A DNA stretch of 64,000 nucleotides from an uncultured Dehalococcoidia bacterium. GTDB lineage: Bacteria > Chloroflexota > Dehalococcoidia > Lucifugimonadales > UBA3495. Location: positions 1,981,158-2,045,157 of the forward strand of contig OX638345.1 in the NCBI GenBank assembly GCA_951813535.1, given 5' to 3'. The translations under genes and the position numbers were made by a program. How positions within the stretch are numbered: position 1 is the first letter of the stretch; each line of letters begins with the position of its first letter. Positions 52,296-61,127 of this stretch are shown piece by piece. The notes under the pieces are model-generated. The model had not been told where the DNA came from. It ran no database searches and saw only the letters and a list, made by a program, of their open reading frames with translations.

Positions 52296-54101
52296 CTACT
52301 CAGGAAACAGCGTGATCACCGCCGTGCTGCGGCTGTAGTTTTCGCCGTTGTCCAATCCCAATGCGAAGACGCCGAGCCCATCGCGCACCACTTCGTATTC
52401 GGCAGCCTCCAGGCGCAGGTCTTCCGCCCCCAGCCGGTCGACGATACGGTGGGTGTTGACATACGCGACGAGTTGTCGGGAGCCCGGCAGGTATTGGTTC
52501 GCGCGCCGGTACTCTGCATTCAAGTCCACGCTGTCACCCTGCCCGTTCTGTAGCTCCACAACGGTGGCCAGGGCCTGTTCCGTGGTGCCGATCGTCAGGT
52601 ACTGATCGTGCAGCACGTATCCGGGTCGGTAGCCAATTTCCCCACTGATCAACGTTTGCAGTGGACCCGGGTCGAACACCGTTGCCGGACCCTCTCCGCC
52701 GACTTCGACAGTGCTGGCGCTCATGCCGGTGTGCGTTTGCGCAAGCCCGGCCAGGCGGCTCATGGTTCCGTCCAGGTCTTCCCGGCTGCCCTCGTTGTAG
52801 GAAAGCATCGCCACCGCTTCAACCGGATTTCCGGCCGGGTCTTCGCGCACGGCCGCGAAATCGAAATCCCGTATCGCCAGGATGCCTGTACCCGCCAGAT
52901 GGTCGAGGAAATCCGCTTCCGGGTCTATTCCCGTCGCCTCCTGGGCCAGCTCCAGCCCCAGGTCCAGCGCATCGGCGAGGGTAGCGTCGGCGTCCAGGTT
53001 CTGGTCCGTTTGGCTCCCGAACCCGGGCAGCATCCCGACTATGCCATCAACCGGGCCGGCGCCGGGCAGTCCGTCAGACAGCCGCCGATCCTCCAGCGCC
53101 GCGCGCCAGTGGTCCGCGTCAGGATCGAAACTGGCCGCGACAAACCCCAGCGTGTCCTCGGGCAACAGCCTGGCCGGGTGATCCAGGTCCGCTACGTTCA
53201 ATCTGTCAGTGGGTACGGACGGCGTTACCCACTCCGTCACCAATCCCCGGTCTACCCACGTGGCGGACGCTCCTACCCATTCCACGGTCTGACCGGCACT
53301 TCCGGTTACTCCATTCCAACCGGTGCCTATGGGCGAGATGTCCCTCGCCAGGGCGTCAATGAGGTCGCCTCCTCCTTCGTAGTCCAAGTATCCGGAAGCG
53401 AAACGCGTTTCCGCCAGCGCATCCCGCGCCGCCTGGAATTTGGGGGATTGCGCCAGGGAGTCTTCGATGCGGCCGTCGATGCGATCAATCGCGCCGTGCA
53501 ACGTCTCCTCATCTGTTGCGAATACCAGCCAGTCGCCGGTCAGGCAGTAGGCGTGATGGCCGCTGTGGGAAACCCAGGTCGGCTGCTCCTGGTATGTTCG
53601 GGCGTCAAAACTCACATCTCGCTCGGCCGCAATGTAGTCCAACCACAAGTGGAGGAAGTCGGTCGCCGCGTCTTCGTCACGAACCCCGACAATTGCGGCC
53701 GCCTTGGGGAGGTCCGTGCCCGCGTCTATGCCCAGCAATCCGGCTGACAATGTCGGGCCTATCCATGTCGCAACGCCCTCATCGAAATTGATGCCCGCTT
53801 CCTCGGCAAAACCGGACTTCCAGTCTTCGACCGCGCCGACAAATCCGGGATACTCGTTGAACCGCTCCCAGATTTCTCGCATATGCCTCATTTGTCTGCC
53901 CCGCGGCGTTAGTGTTACCCATGTATATGCCATGGTGTCCGGAGGGTAAAATTTTGCTGAATATTCCGGCTGTGTCGTGCGCGCAAACACCCCGAGGACC
54001 GACATCGGAACCGGGATCACTCTGAAATATATTCCCAGTGCTATCACCATCGTGGCCAGAATGATGAAGGACGCGGCCACCGAAAATATCCTTAACCCCA
54101 T
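52296..54101 (-). CDS. DUF3352 membrane-anchored protein
   Basis: A 601-residue protein with one N-terminal TM segment (about 5-33) and a large extracytoplasmic DUF3352 region: YPPDTMAYTWVTLTP, then repeated parts such as WLVFATDEETLHGAIDRIDG, LPEDTLGFVAASFDPDADHW and LTIGTTEQALATVVELQNG. The function of this family is unknown. It is divergent from the corrin cluster. The region 54102-54351 upstream holds no gene that I can support. Confidence 0.8.
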   Translation of the reverse strand: MGLRIFSVAASFIILATMVIALGIYFRVIPVPMSVLGVFARTTQPEYSAKFYPPDTMAYTWVTLTPRGRQMRHMREIWERFNEYPGFVGAVEDWKSGFAEEAGINFDEGVATWIGPTLSAGLLGIDAGTDLPKAAAIVGVRDEDAATDFLHLWLDYIAAERDVSFDARTYQEQPTWVSHSGHHAYCLTGDWLVFATDEETLHGAIDRIDGRIEDSLAQSPKFQAARDALAETRFASGYLDYEGGGDLIDALARDISPIGTGWNGVTGSAGQTVEWVGASATWVDRGLVTEWVTPSVPTDRLNVADLDHPARLLPEDTLGFVAASFDPDADHWRAALEDRRLSDGLPGAGPVDGIVGMLPGFGSQTDQNLDADATLADALDLGLELAQEATGIDPEADFLDHLAGTGILAIRDFDFAAVREDPAGNPVEAVAMLSYNEGSREDLDGTMSRLAGLAQTHTGMSASTVEVGGEGPATVFDPGPLQTLISGEIGYRPGYVLHDQYLTIGTTEQALATVVELQNGQGDSVDLNAEYRRANQYLPGSRQLVAYVNTHRIVDRLGAEDLRLEAAEYEVVRDGLGVFALGLDNGENYSRSTAVITLFPE

Positions 54102-54351
54102 CAGTATTTCTCCTCAAGTTATCGGACCGTCCTGTGTCTCTATCGTTTCGGCCTGACAGTGATTCACTCGGCGAAATCGTTGGTGGCTATATGCCTGTGT
54201 ATATATTTACGTACCGCCGGTGGCATCGGATGATTGCTCCGCCGTTTGGGACGCATCAACGTGTTTGAACCAGTGCTGGGCGCCGCGCGATAGACTGCGA
54301 CCCCCGGCGTACGTGCGTTTCGTTGTTGGGCGTTCTTAAAGCCGTTCGCCG

Positions 54352-54380
54352 TTGACAAGCCCCGGCATCCGGGCTACATT
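54352..54380 (+). promoter_or_regulatory. Sigma-70 promoter of the corrin/cobalt cluster
   Basis: TTGACA (54352-54357), 17-base spacer, TACATT (54375-54380). The transcript would begin near 54387 and include the cobalamin riboswitch. Confidence 0.75.
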
Positions 54381-54414
54381 GGCAGCGCGGTTCGGCCGCG
54401 AATTAAAATTCGAA

Positions 54415-54600
54415 AACCAGACACTGGGCGCCATTCAATCCCATCGGCTTAATTGGGAAGGCGGTGCGAATCCGCCGCGGTTGCGCCACTGTAAGCGGGG
54501 AGCCGGTCGACGATTGGCCACTGCCATCCGCGCGACGCGGATTGCGGGAAGGCGTCGGCGCGGTTTGGAGCCGCAAGCCAGGAGACCTGCCCGGTGTTGC
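54415..54600 (+). ncRNA. Cobalamin (B12) riboswitch
   Basis: The core GGGAAGGCGGTGCGAATC (54455 on), then GCGCCACTGTAAGCGGGG (54484 on) and the B12 box AAGCCAGGAGACCTGCC (54575-54591) are canonical. ACACTGGGC (54421-54429) pairs with GCCCGGTGT (54589-54597), closing the outer stem. A terminator follows at 54691-54730, so B12 should switch off the cluster by premature termination. No search was run; this is recognised by motif. Confidence 0.95.
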
Positions 54601-54690
54601 CTCGGAACTCCGCTCTGCGCTCAACAGGGACGTTCTGGTTCGGGCCCCAAGTCGATCAAATGTCCGCCGGCGCGAACTCGCATCAACCGC

Positions 54691-54730
54691 AACCCTGGAC
54701 CCTGGTGGAGCAACTTCCCAGGGTTTTCTT
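54691..54730 (+). terminator. Riboswitch-controlled terminator
   Basis: AACCCTGG (54691-54698) pairs with CCAGGGTT (54718-54725), followed by TTTTCTT. A second ACCCTGG copy (54699-54705) can pair with the same right arm, so two stems compete. It ends 44 bases before the cbiE start. Confidence 0.75.
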
Positions 54731-54773
54731 ATTGCCACTAAAACTGATGACATCCTCAAACGCGGGAATCACA

Positions 54774-55445
54774 ATGACCGTCGTGGGCGTCGGCCCCGGC
54801 GATCCCGATATGCTTACCCTGAAAGGGCGTGAGGCAATCGAACACGCCGACTTGGTTGTGGGCTTCAAGACCGTCCTGGATGTCGTCGCCGGCTGCACGG
54901 GCGACGCCGAGGTGCGCCCCATGGCTTACCGCGACCAGGAGGCCGTGCTCGATTACGCCCAGGAGCAGGCCCGGCAGGGCAAGAGCTGCGTCGTCTGTGT
55001 ATGGGGAGATCTGAACGTCTCCGCTAAGGAACTGCTGAACCGTGTTCGCCGCCGCGCCGAAGCGGTCGAGCTGGTCCCCGGTGTGAGCAGCATCCAATTC
55101 GCCTGCGCTCGCGCTGGCATCTCCCTTGAGGAGTCATTGTTCCTGACGCTGCATCAACGCTGGGATCGAGGCTCGGAATTGGGCGAGTTGGTCGACACTC
55201 TGCGACAGGGCCGCCGCAACGTGATCCTGCTCCCCCGGCCCTTCGACTTCATGCCGCCGGCCATCGCGGCCAACGCCATCATCGATGGCGCCGAGCCCGA
55301 CCACCCCGTCACCGTGTTCCAGCGGCTCACCATGCCCGACGAGCAGCGTTGGGACGGTACCCTTGCCGAGCTCGCCAAGATCACCGACGAATTCAGCGAT
55401 CTTTCCATCATGGTGTTTCCCCGTCCCGCAGAGGATCCAGACTGA
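54774..55445 (+). CDS. cbiE: Precorrin-6Y/cobalt-precorrin-7 C5-methyltransferase (CbiE-like)
   Basis: A 223-residue SAM-dependent tetrapyrrole methylase: TVVGVGPGDPDMLTLKGREAIEHADLVVG, VELVPGVSSIQFACARAGISLEES, TLHQR and HPVTVFQRLTMPDEQRWDGTLAEL fit CbiE. The usual GDP loop is VCVWGDLNVS (Pro to Leu), a change in the SAM site. No cbiT domain or gene is beside it. I chose ATG 54774; ATG 54747 is another in-frame start. First gene after the B12 riboswitch. CobN starts 3 bases after its stop. Confidence 0.8.
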   Translation: MTVVGVGPGDPDMLTLKGREAIEHADLVVGFKTVLDVVAGCTGDAEVRPMAYRDQEAVLDYAQEQARQGKSCVVCVWGDLNVSAKELLNRVRRRAEAVELVPGVSSIQFACARAGISLEESLFLTLHQRWDRGSELGELVDTLRQGRRNVILLPRPFDFMPPAIAANAIIDGAEPDHPVTVFQRLTMPDEQRWDGTLAELAKITDEFSDLSIMVFPRPAEDPD

Positions 55446-55448
55446 TCC

Positions 55449-58400
55449 ATGACCACCGAAGCGCAAACCGCGGCCGGCTCCATCGTACTGGTCACCACCG
55501 CCGATACCGATATCCTCACTGCTGAGCGCGCACTCGTGGGTATGCCGTGGGGCGACGCGGTCACCGTCCATGCGTTCAACCCGGTGGCCCTGGAAGGCGA
55601 GTCGGATGAGGCCGCAAGCGGCCGCCGTGACCTGCTGGAGGCCGTCAACGTCGCGTCCGTCGTGGTGTTGCGCCTGCTCGGAGGCCGGCGCGCCTTGGGC
55701 GACACCTTCGACCCGCTCTGGGAAATCTGCCTCCGTAACCGCACTCCTTTGATTGCCTGTCCCGGCCACCAGGAATGGGACGACGACCTGGTCGCCGCCT
55801 GCACCGCTCCGGTTGCCGAGGTGGAAACGGTCTTCTCCTACCTGATGCGCGGGGGCGTGCTCAACTTCCGCAACCTGTTCCTCTTCCTCGCCGATACCTA
55901 CCTCGGCGGCGATTTCGGACACGAGGCGCCGGCCCCCATGCCCTGGCAGGGGATCTACCATCCGGAGATGGCCGAGGGCATTTCTGTCGCCGACTACCGC
56001 GCCGCCCGGTTTTCCCCCGACCGTTCCTCCGTGGGCGTGCTGTTCTATCGAGCCCACTGGATGAGTGGCAACCTGGCGTTCATTGACGACCTCATCGCTC
56101 GCCTGGAAGCCCAGGACGTCAACGTCCTCCCGGTGTTTTCTTACAGCCTCAAGCATCAGCCCGAGGATGGCGATGCCGACGGCGGCCACACCCTGACCGA
56201 ATACATGGTCGATCCCGATGGCCTGCCCCGCGTGGACTGCATCGTCAACACCATGGGCCTCGCCATGAGCGACCTCGATCACCAGCAGGGTGGCACCGGG
56301 GCCACGGTCGCCACCGGCTGGTCCCAGGAATTCCTCGACAACCTGGACGTCCCCATCATCCAGGGCATCGTCAGCACTGGCAGCCGGTCGGACTGGGAGG
56401 AAAGTTCCCTGGGCCTCGGCCCCATCGACACCGCCATGAACGTCGCCTTCCCCGAGTTCGACGGCCGGATCATCACCGTGCCCGTGTCGTTCAAGGAGGA
56501 CACTGGCGCCGCGCCCGACACCCTGGCCGCCGGCCGGATGCAGCGTTACGTCGCGCAACCCGACCGGATGGACTACCTGGCCCGGCTCGCCTCCCGTCAC
56601 GCCGCCCTCCGACGCAAGGCCAACGCCGACAAGCGTATCGCCATCATCCTCAGTAATTACCCCACCAAGGACGCGCGCATCGGAAACGCTGTCGGCCTCG
56701 ACACGCCCGCGTCAGCCATCAACCTGCTCCAGGCACTGAAAAGCGCCGGATACCAGGTCGATGACATCCCTGCCGACGGTGACGAGTTGGTGCAGCGCAT
56801 CATCGAGCGTTGCAGTAACGACACCGACACCCTGACCGAACAACAGCTCCGTCTTGCGGCCGGTCACGTCGAGCGCCGAGACTACGCCCGGTGGTACGCG
56901 GGTTTCCCCGAATCGGTCCGCGCCGAACTGCTGGAATCCTGGGGCGATCCGCCCGGGCACGTGTACCGTACCGGCGACCGCCTCGCCATTGCCGGCGTGC
57001 CCATGGGCAACGTCTTCGTTGGTCTGCAACCCCCGCGCGGATTCGGCGAAAACCCCATTTCCGTCTACCACAATCCCGATCTCACGCCCACGCACCACTA
57101 CGTTGCCTACTACCGCTGGATACGCGATGTGTTCAAGGCCGATGCGATGATCCACATCGGCAAGCACGGCACGCTGGAATGGCTGCCGGGCAAGGGCGTT
57201 GGGCTCTCTCAGGCCTGCTATCCCGAGGTGGCCCTGGACGACATACCGCTCTTCTACCCGTTCATCGTCAACAACCCCGGCGAAGGCACCCAGGCCAAGC
57301 GCCGGACCCACGCCACCATCATCGACCACCTCATCCCGCCCATGACCACCGCTGACTCCTACGGCGACATCGCCAAGCTGGAGCAGCTCATGGACGAGCA
57401 TTACCAGTGCCAGACTCTGGACCCCGCCAAGCTGCCCACGCTCGAAGCGCAGATCTGGGAGATGGTTCAGCAGGCCGAACTTCATCGCGACCTGGGCGTT
57501 GACGAACAGCCCGACGATTTCCCTGAGTTCATGCTGGAAATCGATGGCTATCTGTGCGAGATCAAGGACGCCCAGATCAAGGATGGCCTGCATACTCTAG
57601 GTCAGCCGCCCACCGCCGAGCAGATGGTCGGCCTCCTCTGCGCGCTGACCCGCTTGGACAACGGAGCCGTCCCCAGCCTGCGCCGGTCCCTTGCCGAAGC
57701 CCTCGGCTACGACTACTACGCCCTGCTCGACGACCCGGCCGCGGCGGTGAACGGAAATACCCCATCTGTCTTGCTGGGTTCCGAAAACGATTCGCCCATC
57801 CGCAACGCCGGCGACGTTATCGAAGCGCTGGAGTCCCTTTGTCACCAGGCCTACCAGCGTCTGTGCGACGACGGTTTCGCCGCTCATCTCATCCCAACCG
57901 TCGTAACCGATGCGCTGGGGCGGCCCGACGCGCGCACCGAAAGCGTGCTTTCCTACGTGGGCCAGCACATCTACCCGTCCCTCCTGCGCACCACCGACGA
58001 AATTGACAACCTGCTGCGCGGCCTCGAAGGTCGGTTCGTGCCGCCCGGTCCTTCCGGCGCGCCCACCCGGGGGATGGTCAACGTCCTGCCCACGGGCCGC
58101 AACTTCTACTCGGTGGACCCTCGTGCCCTCCCCTCTCCCACCGCGTGGGATGTCGGCAAGTCCCTGGGCGATGCCCTGTTGCAGAAGTATCTCGACGAAG
58201 AGGGCGGCTATCCGGAGATGGTGGGCGTGGTCGTCTGGGGCACCTCCGCTATGCGCACCCACGGCGACGACATCGCTCAGATCCTGTACCTCCTCGGCGT
58301 GAAACCCGTCTGGCAGGCCGAAAGCCGCCGGGTCAGCAGCCTCGAGGTGATCCCCATCTCCGAGCTGGGTCGGCCCCGCATCGACGTCACGGTTCGTATC

Positions 58401-59345
58401 AGCGGTTTCTTCCGCGACGCTTTCCCCAACCTCATCTACCTGATCGATCAGGCCGTGGCCCTCGCCGCCGCCCAGAATGAATCGCCCGAGGACAACTACA
58501 TTGTGAAGCACGTCCGTGAGGACGCCGAACGCCGCGCCGCTTCGCCGGAACAGGAATCCACCGAAAGCGCCGGCGACGCTTCGCTCTTCCGAATATTCGG
58601 CAGCAAGCCGGGAGCCTACGGCGCCGGCATCCTCGGCGTCCTGGACGAGCGCAATTGGGAAACCGTCCACGACCTCGCGGAGGTGTACACCTCCTGGGGT
58701 GGCTACGCCTACTCCCGCCAGGATTTCGGCGTCACCGCTCGGAACGAGTTCCGCACCCGCTTCGGTCAGATCGTCATCGCCGCCAAGAACCAGGATAACC
58801 GCGAACACGACGTTTTCGACAGCGACGACTACATGCAGTACCACGGCGGCATGATCGCTACCGTGCGCTCCCTCACCGGACGCAGCCCGCGCCAGTTCTT
58901 CGGCGACAGCAGCGATCCATCCCGCGCACGGGTCCGGGACCTGCAGGACGAGGCTCGCCGTGTCTTCCGCAGCCGCGTGGTCAATCCCAAGTGGATGCAA
59001 TCGATGCAGCGCCACGGCTACAAAGGCGCTTTCGAACTGGCCGCGACTGTGGACTACATGTTCGGTTATGACGCCACTGCCCAGGTCATCGAGGACTGGA
59101 TGTACGAGGACGTTACCGAAGAGTACGTCCTGAACCCGGACATGCAGGAATTCTTCCGCCAGAGCAACCCCTGGGCCCTCCGGGGCATCGTAGAGCGGCT
59201 GCTGGAGGCGGTCCAGCGCGGCATGTGGGAAAACCCGCCGCCGGAGATGCTGGATCAGCTCCGGCAGATGTACCTTGAACTCGAGACCGACATCGAGGCC
59301 CGCCAGGAAGCCGGCGCCCGTATTGGTCCCGCAACCACTTCATGA
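55449..59345 (+). CDS. cobN: CobN/ChlH-type metal chelatase large subunit
   Basis: A 1298-residue chelatase subunit. The CobN/BchH region is clear: MIHIGKHGTLEWLPGKGVGLSQACYPEVALDDIPLFYPFIVNNPGEGTQAKRRTHATIIDHLIPP, with conserved His and Glu. Later parts include SYVGQHIYPSL, LPTGRNFYSVDPRALPS and VDYMFGYDATAQVIEDWMYEDV. Its riboswitch, the cobalt transport genes and CbiE favour cobalt insertion into a corrin over Mg insertion into protoporphyrin. It needs an AAA+ partner, very likely the ChlID-type protein at 61128-63200. Length is typical for CobN. Confidence 0.9.
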   Translation: MTTEAQTAAGSIVLVTTADTDILTAERALVGMPWGDAVTVHAFNPVALEGESDEAASGRRDLLEAVNVASVVVLRLLGGRRALGDTFDPLWEICLRNRTPLIACPGHQEWDDDLVAACTAPVAEVETVFSYLMRGGVLNFRNLFLFLADTYLGGDFGHEAPAPMPWQGIYHPEMAEGISVADYRAARFSPDRSSVGVLFYRAHWMSGNLAFIDDLIARLEAQDVNVLPVFSYSLKHQPEDGDADGGHTLTEYMVDPDGLPRVDCIVNTMGLAMSDLDHQQGGTGATVATGWSQEFLDNLDVPIIQGIVSTGSRSDWEESSLGLGPIDTAMNVAFPEFDGRIITVPVSFKEDTGAAPDTLAAGRMQRYVAQPDRMDYLARLASRHAALRRKANADKRIAIILSNYPTKDARIGNAVGLDTPASAINLLQALKSAGYQVDDIPADGDELVQRIIERCSNDTDTLTEQQLRLAAGHVERRDYARWYAGFPESVRAELLESWGDPPGHVYRTGDRLAIAGVPMGNVFVGLQPPRGFGENPISVYHNPDLTPTHHYVAYYRWIRDVFKADAMIHIGKHGTLEWLPGKGVGLSQACYPEVALDDIPLFYPFIVNNPGEGTQAKRRTHATIIDHLIPPMTTADSYGDIAKLEQLMDEHYQCQTLDPAKLPTLEAQIWEMVQQAELHRDLGVDEQPDDFPEFMLEIDGYLCEIKDAQIKDGLHTLGQPPTAEQMVGLLCALTRLDNGAVPSLRRSLAEALGYDYYALLDDPAAAVNGNTPSVLLGSENDSPIRNAGDVIEALESLCHQAYQRLCDDGFAAHLIPTVVTDALGRPDARTESVLSYVGQHIYPSLLRTTDEIDNLLRGLEGRFVPPGPSGAPTRGMVNVLPTGRNFYSVDPRALPSPTAWDVGKSLGDALLQKYLDEEGGYPEMVGVVVWGTSAMRTHGDDIAQILYLLGVKPVWQAESRRVSSLEVIPISELGRPRIDVTVRISGFFRDAFPNLIYLIDQAVALAAAQNESPEDNYIVKHVREDAERRAASPEQESTESAGDASLFRIFGSKPGAYGAGILGVLDERNWETVHDLAEVYTSWGGYAYSRQDFGVTARNEFRTRFGQIVIAAKNQDNREHDVFDSDDYMQYHGGMIATVRSLTGRSPRQFFGDSSDPSRARVRDLQDEARRVFRSRVVNPKWMQSMQRHGYKGAFELAATVDYMFGYDATAQVIEDWMYEDVTEEYVLNPDMQEFFRQSNPWALRGIVERLLEAVQRGMWENPPPEMLDQLRQMYLELETDIEARQEAGARIGPATTS

Positions 59346-59362
59346 GCAGGAGGACGCGCCAG

Positions 59363-59773
59363 ATGGAAAATACGCTCGAATTGCTCAACGAACTGACCAG
59401 CGATCCCAAAATGATGTGGGTTGTGGGCGGCGGTTCCGTGGTCAGCGAGAACCACGCCCACGGCATCAGGCAACCCGAGGTCCACAACGGGTGGGCCACC
59501 ATCGAGGCCGACAACTGGCATTTCCACCTCCAACTGGAAAAGATCGATGGAATCCAGTTCGTGGAGGCCACCAGCCACGGCGACCTCAAATCCTACTATG
59601 TCCGGTTTTCCCACGAATGGGACGAGACCCTGGCGCGCTGCTATTTCCCCAACCCCTATCTGGACGACAACGAAAAGCGCACCGAACTGCAGCCCGACAA
59701 ACTCCGGGCTTTCGAGGAATCCCGCGATCGTTGGGTCGGAAAGGAGGACGACCTTATCTTCGTGGAGCGCTGA
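59363..59773 (+). CDS. Small protein, possibly ChuX/HutX-like
   Basis: A 136-residue protein: MMWVVGGGSVVSENHAHGIRQPEVHNGWATIEADNWHFHLQLEKIDGIQFVEATSHGDLKSYYVRF. The order of strands (W-x-H-x-H-L, then IDGIQFVEA, then SYYVRF) recalls the heme-carrier fold of ChuX/HutX, with several His that could bind tetrapyrrole or metal. This is only a tentative match. AGGAGG lies 9 bases ahead of ATG 59363; ATG 59342 overlaps the cobN stop. It is co-transcribed with cobN. Confidence 0.6.
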   Translation: MENTLELLNELTSDPKMMWVVGGGSVVSENHAHGIRQPEVHNGWATIEADNWHFHLQLEKIDGIQFVEATSHGDLKSYYVRFSHEWDETLARCYFPNPYLDDNEKRTELQPDKLRAFEESRDRWVGKEDDLIFVER

Positions 59774-59808
59774 TCAGCGCATTCGCCGATATTATGTGAC
59801 TGCCGGTA

Positions 59809-59837
59809 TTGTGCTACTGGCAGCCAGGTACTAAAAT
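59809..59837 (+). promoter_or_regulatory. Internal promoter ahead of cbtB
   Basis: TTGTGC (59809-59814), 17-base spacer, TAAAAT (59832-59837). It could drive cbtB, cbtA and the chelatase ATPase independent of the riboswitch. Confidence 0.5.
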
Positions 59838-59889
59838 GCCAAACGTTGATGCGACGCAAAACGTCCATCCCAGCAAGAGGAGTGAAAAC

Positions 59890-60090
59890 ATGGGTATGAT
59901 TAACCGGTTCCTGTCCGCCACCGATACCGCTGCATGGGCCCCGTGGCTCGTCCTCGGCGCCATGGCCCTGTATGTCGTCGGTTACGTTGATGGCGGAGTG
60001 CACGCCGCTTCCATCGGTGCCCCCGGCGTCCTGGGCACCGTTCACGAGTTCTTCCACCACGCCCGCCACGTCGCCTTCATGTGCCACTAG
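59890..60090 (+). CDS. cbtB: Cobalt transporter subunit CbtB
   Basis: A 66-residue protein: one TM segment (APWLVLGAMALYVVGYV) and a His-rich C-terminus (VHEFFHHARHVAFMCH), the CbtB hallmark for metal binding. It works with CbtA in cobalt uptake. AGAGGAG sits 7 bases ahead of ATG 59890. The next gene but one is cbtA. Confidence 0.9.
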   Translation: MGMINRFLSATDTAAWAPWLVLGAMALYVVGYVDGGVHAASIGAPGVLGTVHEFFHHARHVAFMCH

Positions 60091-60100
60091 GCTCTACGCC

Positions 60101-60127
60101 GGCCCGGCGTTGACCTGACGCCGGGCC
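60101..60127 (+). terminator. 10-bp perfect hairpin between cbtB and cbtA
   Basis: GGCCCGGCGT (60101-60110), loop TGACCTG, ACGCCGGGCC (60118-60127), then GCCTCTTTCTT. It lies 10 bases after the cbtB stop. The U-run is imperfect; it could lower cbtA relative to cbtB. Confidence 0.5.
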
Positions 60128-60211
60128 GCCTCTTTCTTCCGGCTGGAGCCGGAACGGGATCGGCAAATTTCGCCGCGCCAACGCTCTGCGGAGCGTATGG
60201 AGGAGAGCGCC

Positions 60212-60286
60212 GTGAATCTGCCTGACCGGTTTGTCCGTTTCTATCGCGGTTGGCCCCTCGGCCGTAAGACCCGTTCAGTCAGATAG
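60212..60286 (+). CDS. Possible 24-residue small ORF before cbtA
   Basis: GTG 60212 follows GGAGGAGAG at a good distance and runs to TAG 60284-60286. It encodes a basic peptide with two Phe, one Tyr and one Trp (FVRFYRGWPLGRK within it). It ends 16 bases before the cbtA start, so it may couple to cbtA. No homology is known to me. It could also be chance. Confidence 0.25.
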   Translation: MNLPDRFVRFYRGWPLGRKTRSVR

Positions 60287-60302
60287 TCATCGGAGGACCA
60301 TG

Positions 60303-61100
60303 ATGACGCGCATTCTCCCCACCGCCCTGGTCATGGGCGCAGTCGTAGGCTTGCTCGTTGCAGCCTACATGAATATCGTCAACGTGCCCGTGATGGAATG
60401 GGCCATCGCCCTCGAAGGCTGCGACATCGACCGCGCCGGCTGTGCCGAGCAGTTGGCCGCCGCCGAAGACGAGGCGCCGTTACCCCTGTCCTTTTTGACT
60501 TCCCTCGGCGGACAGCGCATTGGCATGACCGTCGGCTTGGCCGTGGTCGGTATCCTCTACGCCGCCGTCTTCACCGGTCTGTACCACCTGATGCGCAACG
60601 CCACGCCGGGATGGAGCCCGTGGGCTTGGGCCACCGTCGCCGCCTTGCTGGGTTTCTGGGGCGTCTCCATGTACACCCAGATCAAGTTCCCTCTCAACCC
60701 GCCCGGCATCGGCGATGAGGGGACGTTGCTGGCCCGACAGGGGTTCCAGTTCCTGTTCATCGCCGTCTCTATTGTCTCCGTCGCCCTGGTGGTCTACGGC
60801 GTTGGCGTGGTCAACCGGACCTCCGCGGCTTCGGGACGTTGGCTGCGTTATGCCGGCATCGGGCTGGCTTACGCCGTGGTGGCGCTGCTGCTCGCGTTTG
60901 CCGTGCCCGGCGTGCGTGACGCCGCGCCGGCCTGGCTCCCGCCTGAACTGACCATCATGTTCCGCACCTTCACCGCCGGCGGACACCTGCTCCTCTGGTT
61001 GGGCATCGCATTCGCCACCGTCGGCTATCGCTACTACCGCGAGCGCGACGTCCATGCCTATCCCCAGGCGGGCGGCGCCGCTCGCGCAACCGCCGGCTGA
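60303..61100 (+). CDS. cbtA: Cobalt transporter subunit CbtA
   Basis: A 265-residue membrane protein with about six TM segments: TRILPTALVMGAVVGLLVAAYMNIVNVPVMEWAIALE, then a loop with paired Cys (GCDIDRAGCAEQ), GMTVGLAVVGILYAAVFTGLYHL and SMYTQIKFPLNPPGIGDEGTLLARQGFQFLF, characteristic of CbtA. GGAGGA (60292-60297) fits ATG 60303; ATG 60300 is just upstream. Its presence with CbtB and B12 regulation supports cobalt uptake. Confidence 0.9.
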   Translation: MTRILPTALVMGAVVGLLVAAYMNIVNVPVMEWAIALEGCDIDRAGCAEQLAAAEDEAPLPLSFLTSLGGQRIGMTVGLAVVGILYAAVFTGLYHLMRNATPGWSPWAWATVAALLGFWGVSMYTQIKFPLNPPGIGDEGTLLARQGFQFLFIAVSIVSVALVVYGVGVVNRTSAASGRWLRYAGIGLAYAVVALLLAFAVPGVRDAAPAWLPPELTIMFRTFTAGGHLLLWLGIAFATVGYRYYRERDVHAYPQAGGAARATAG

Positions 61101-61127
61101 TTGGTTCTGCAGCCCTTTGGTGATTCC

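Noticed and set aside
54164-54358. 64-codon frame on the minus strand upstream of the riboswitch
   Set aside because: No ribosome site or motif, and it crosses the promoter of the corrin cluster.
55134-56600. 488-codon open frame antisense to cbiE and cobN
   Set aside because: Covers conserved parts of both sense genes; shadow frame.
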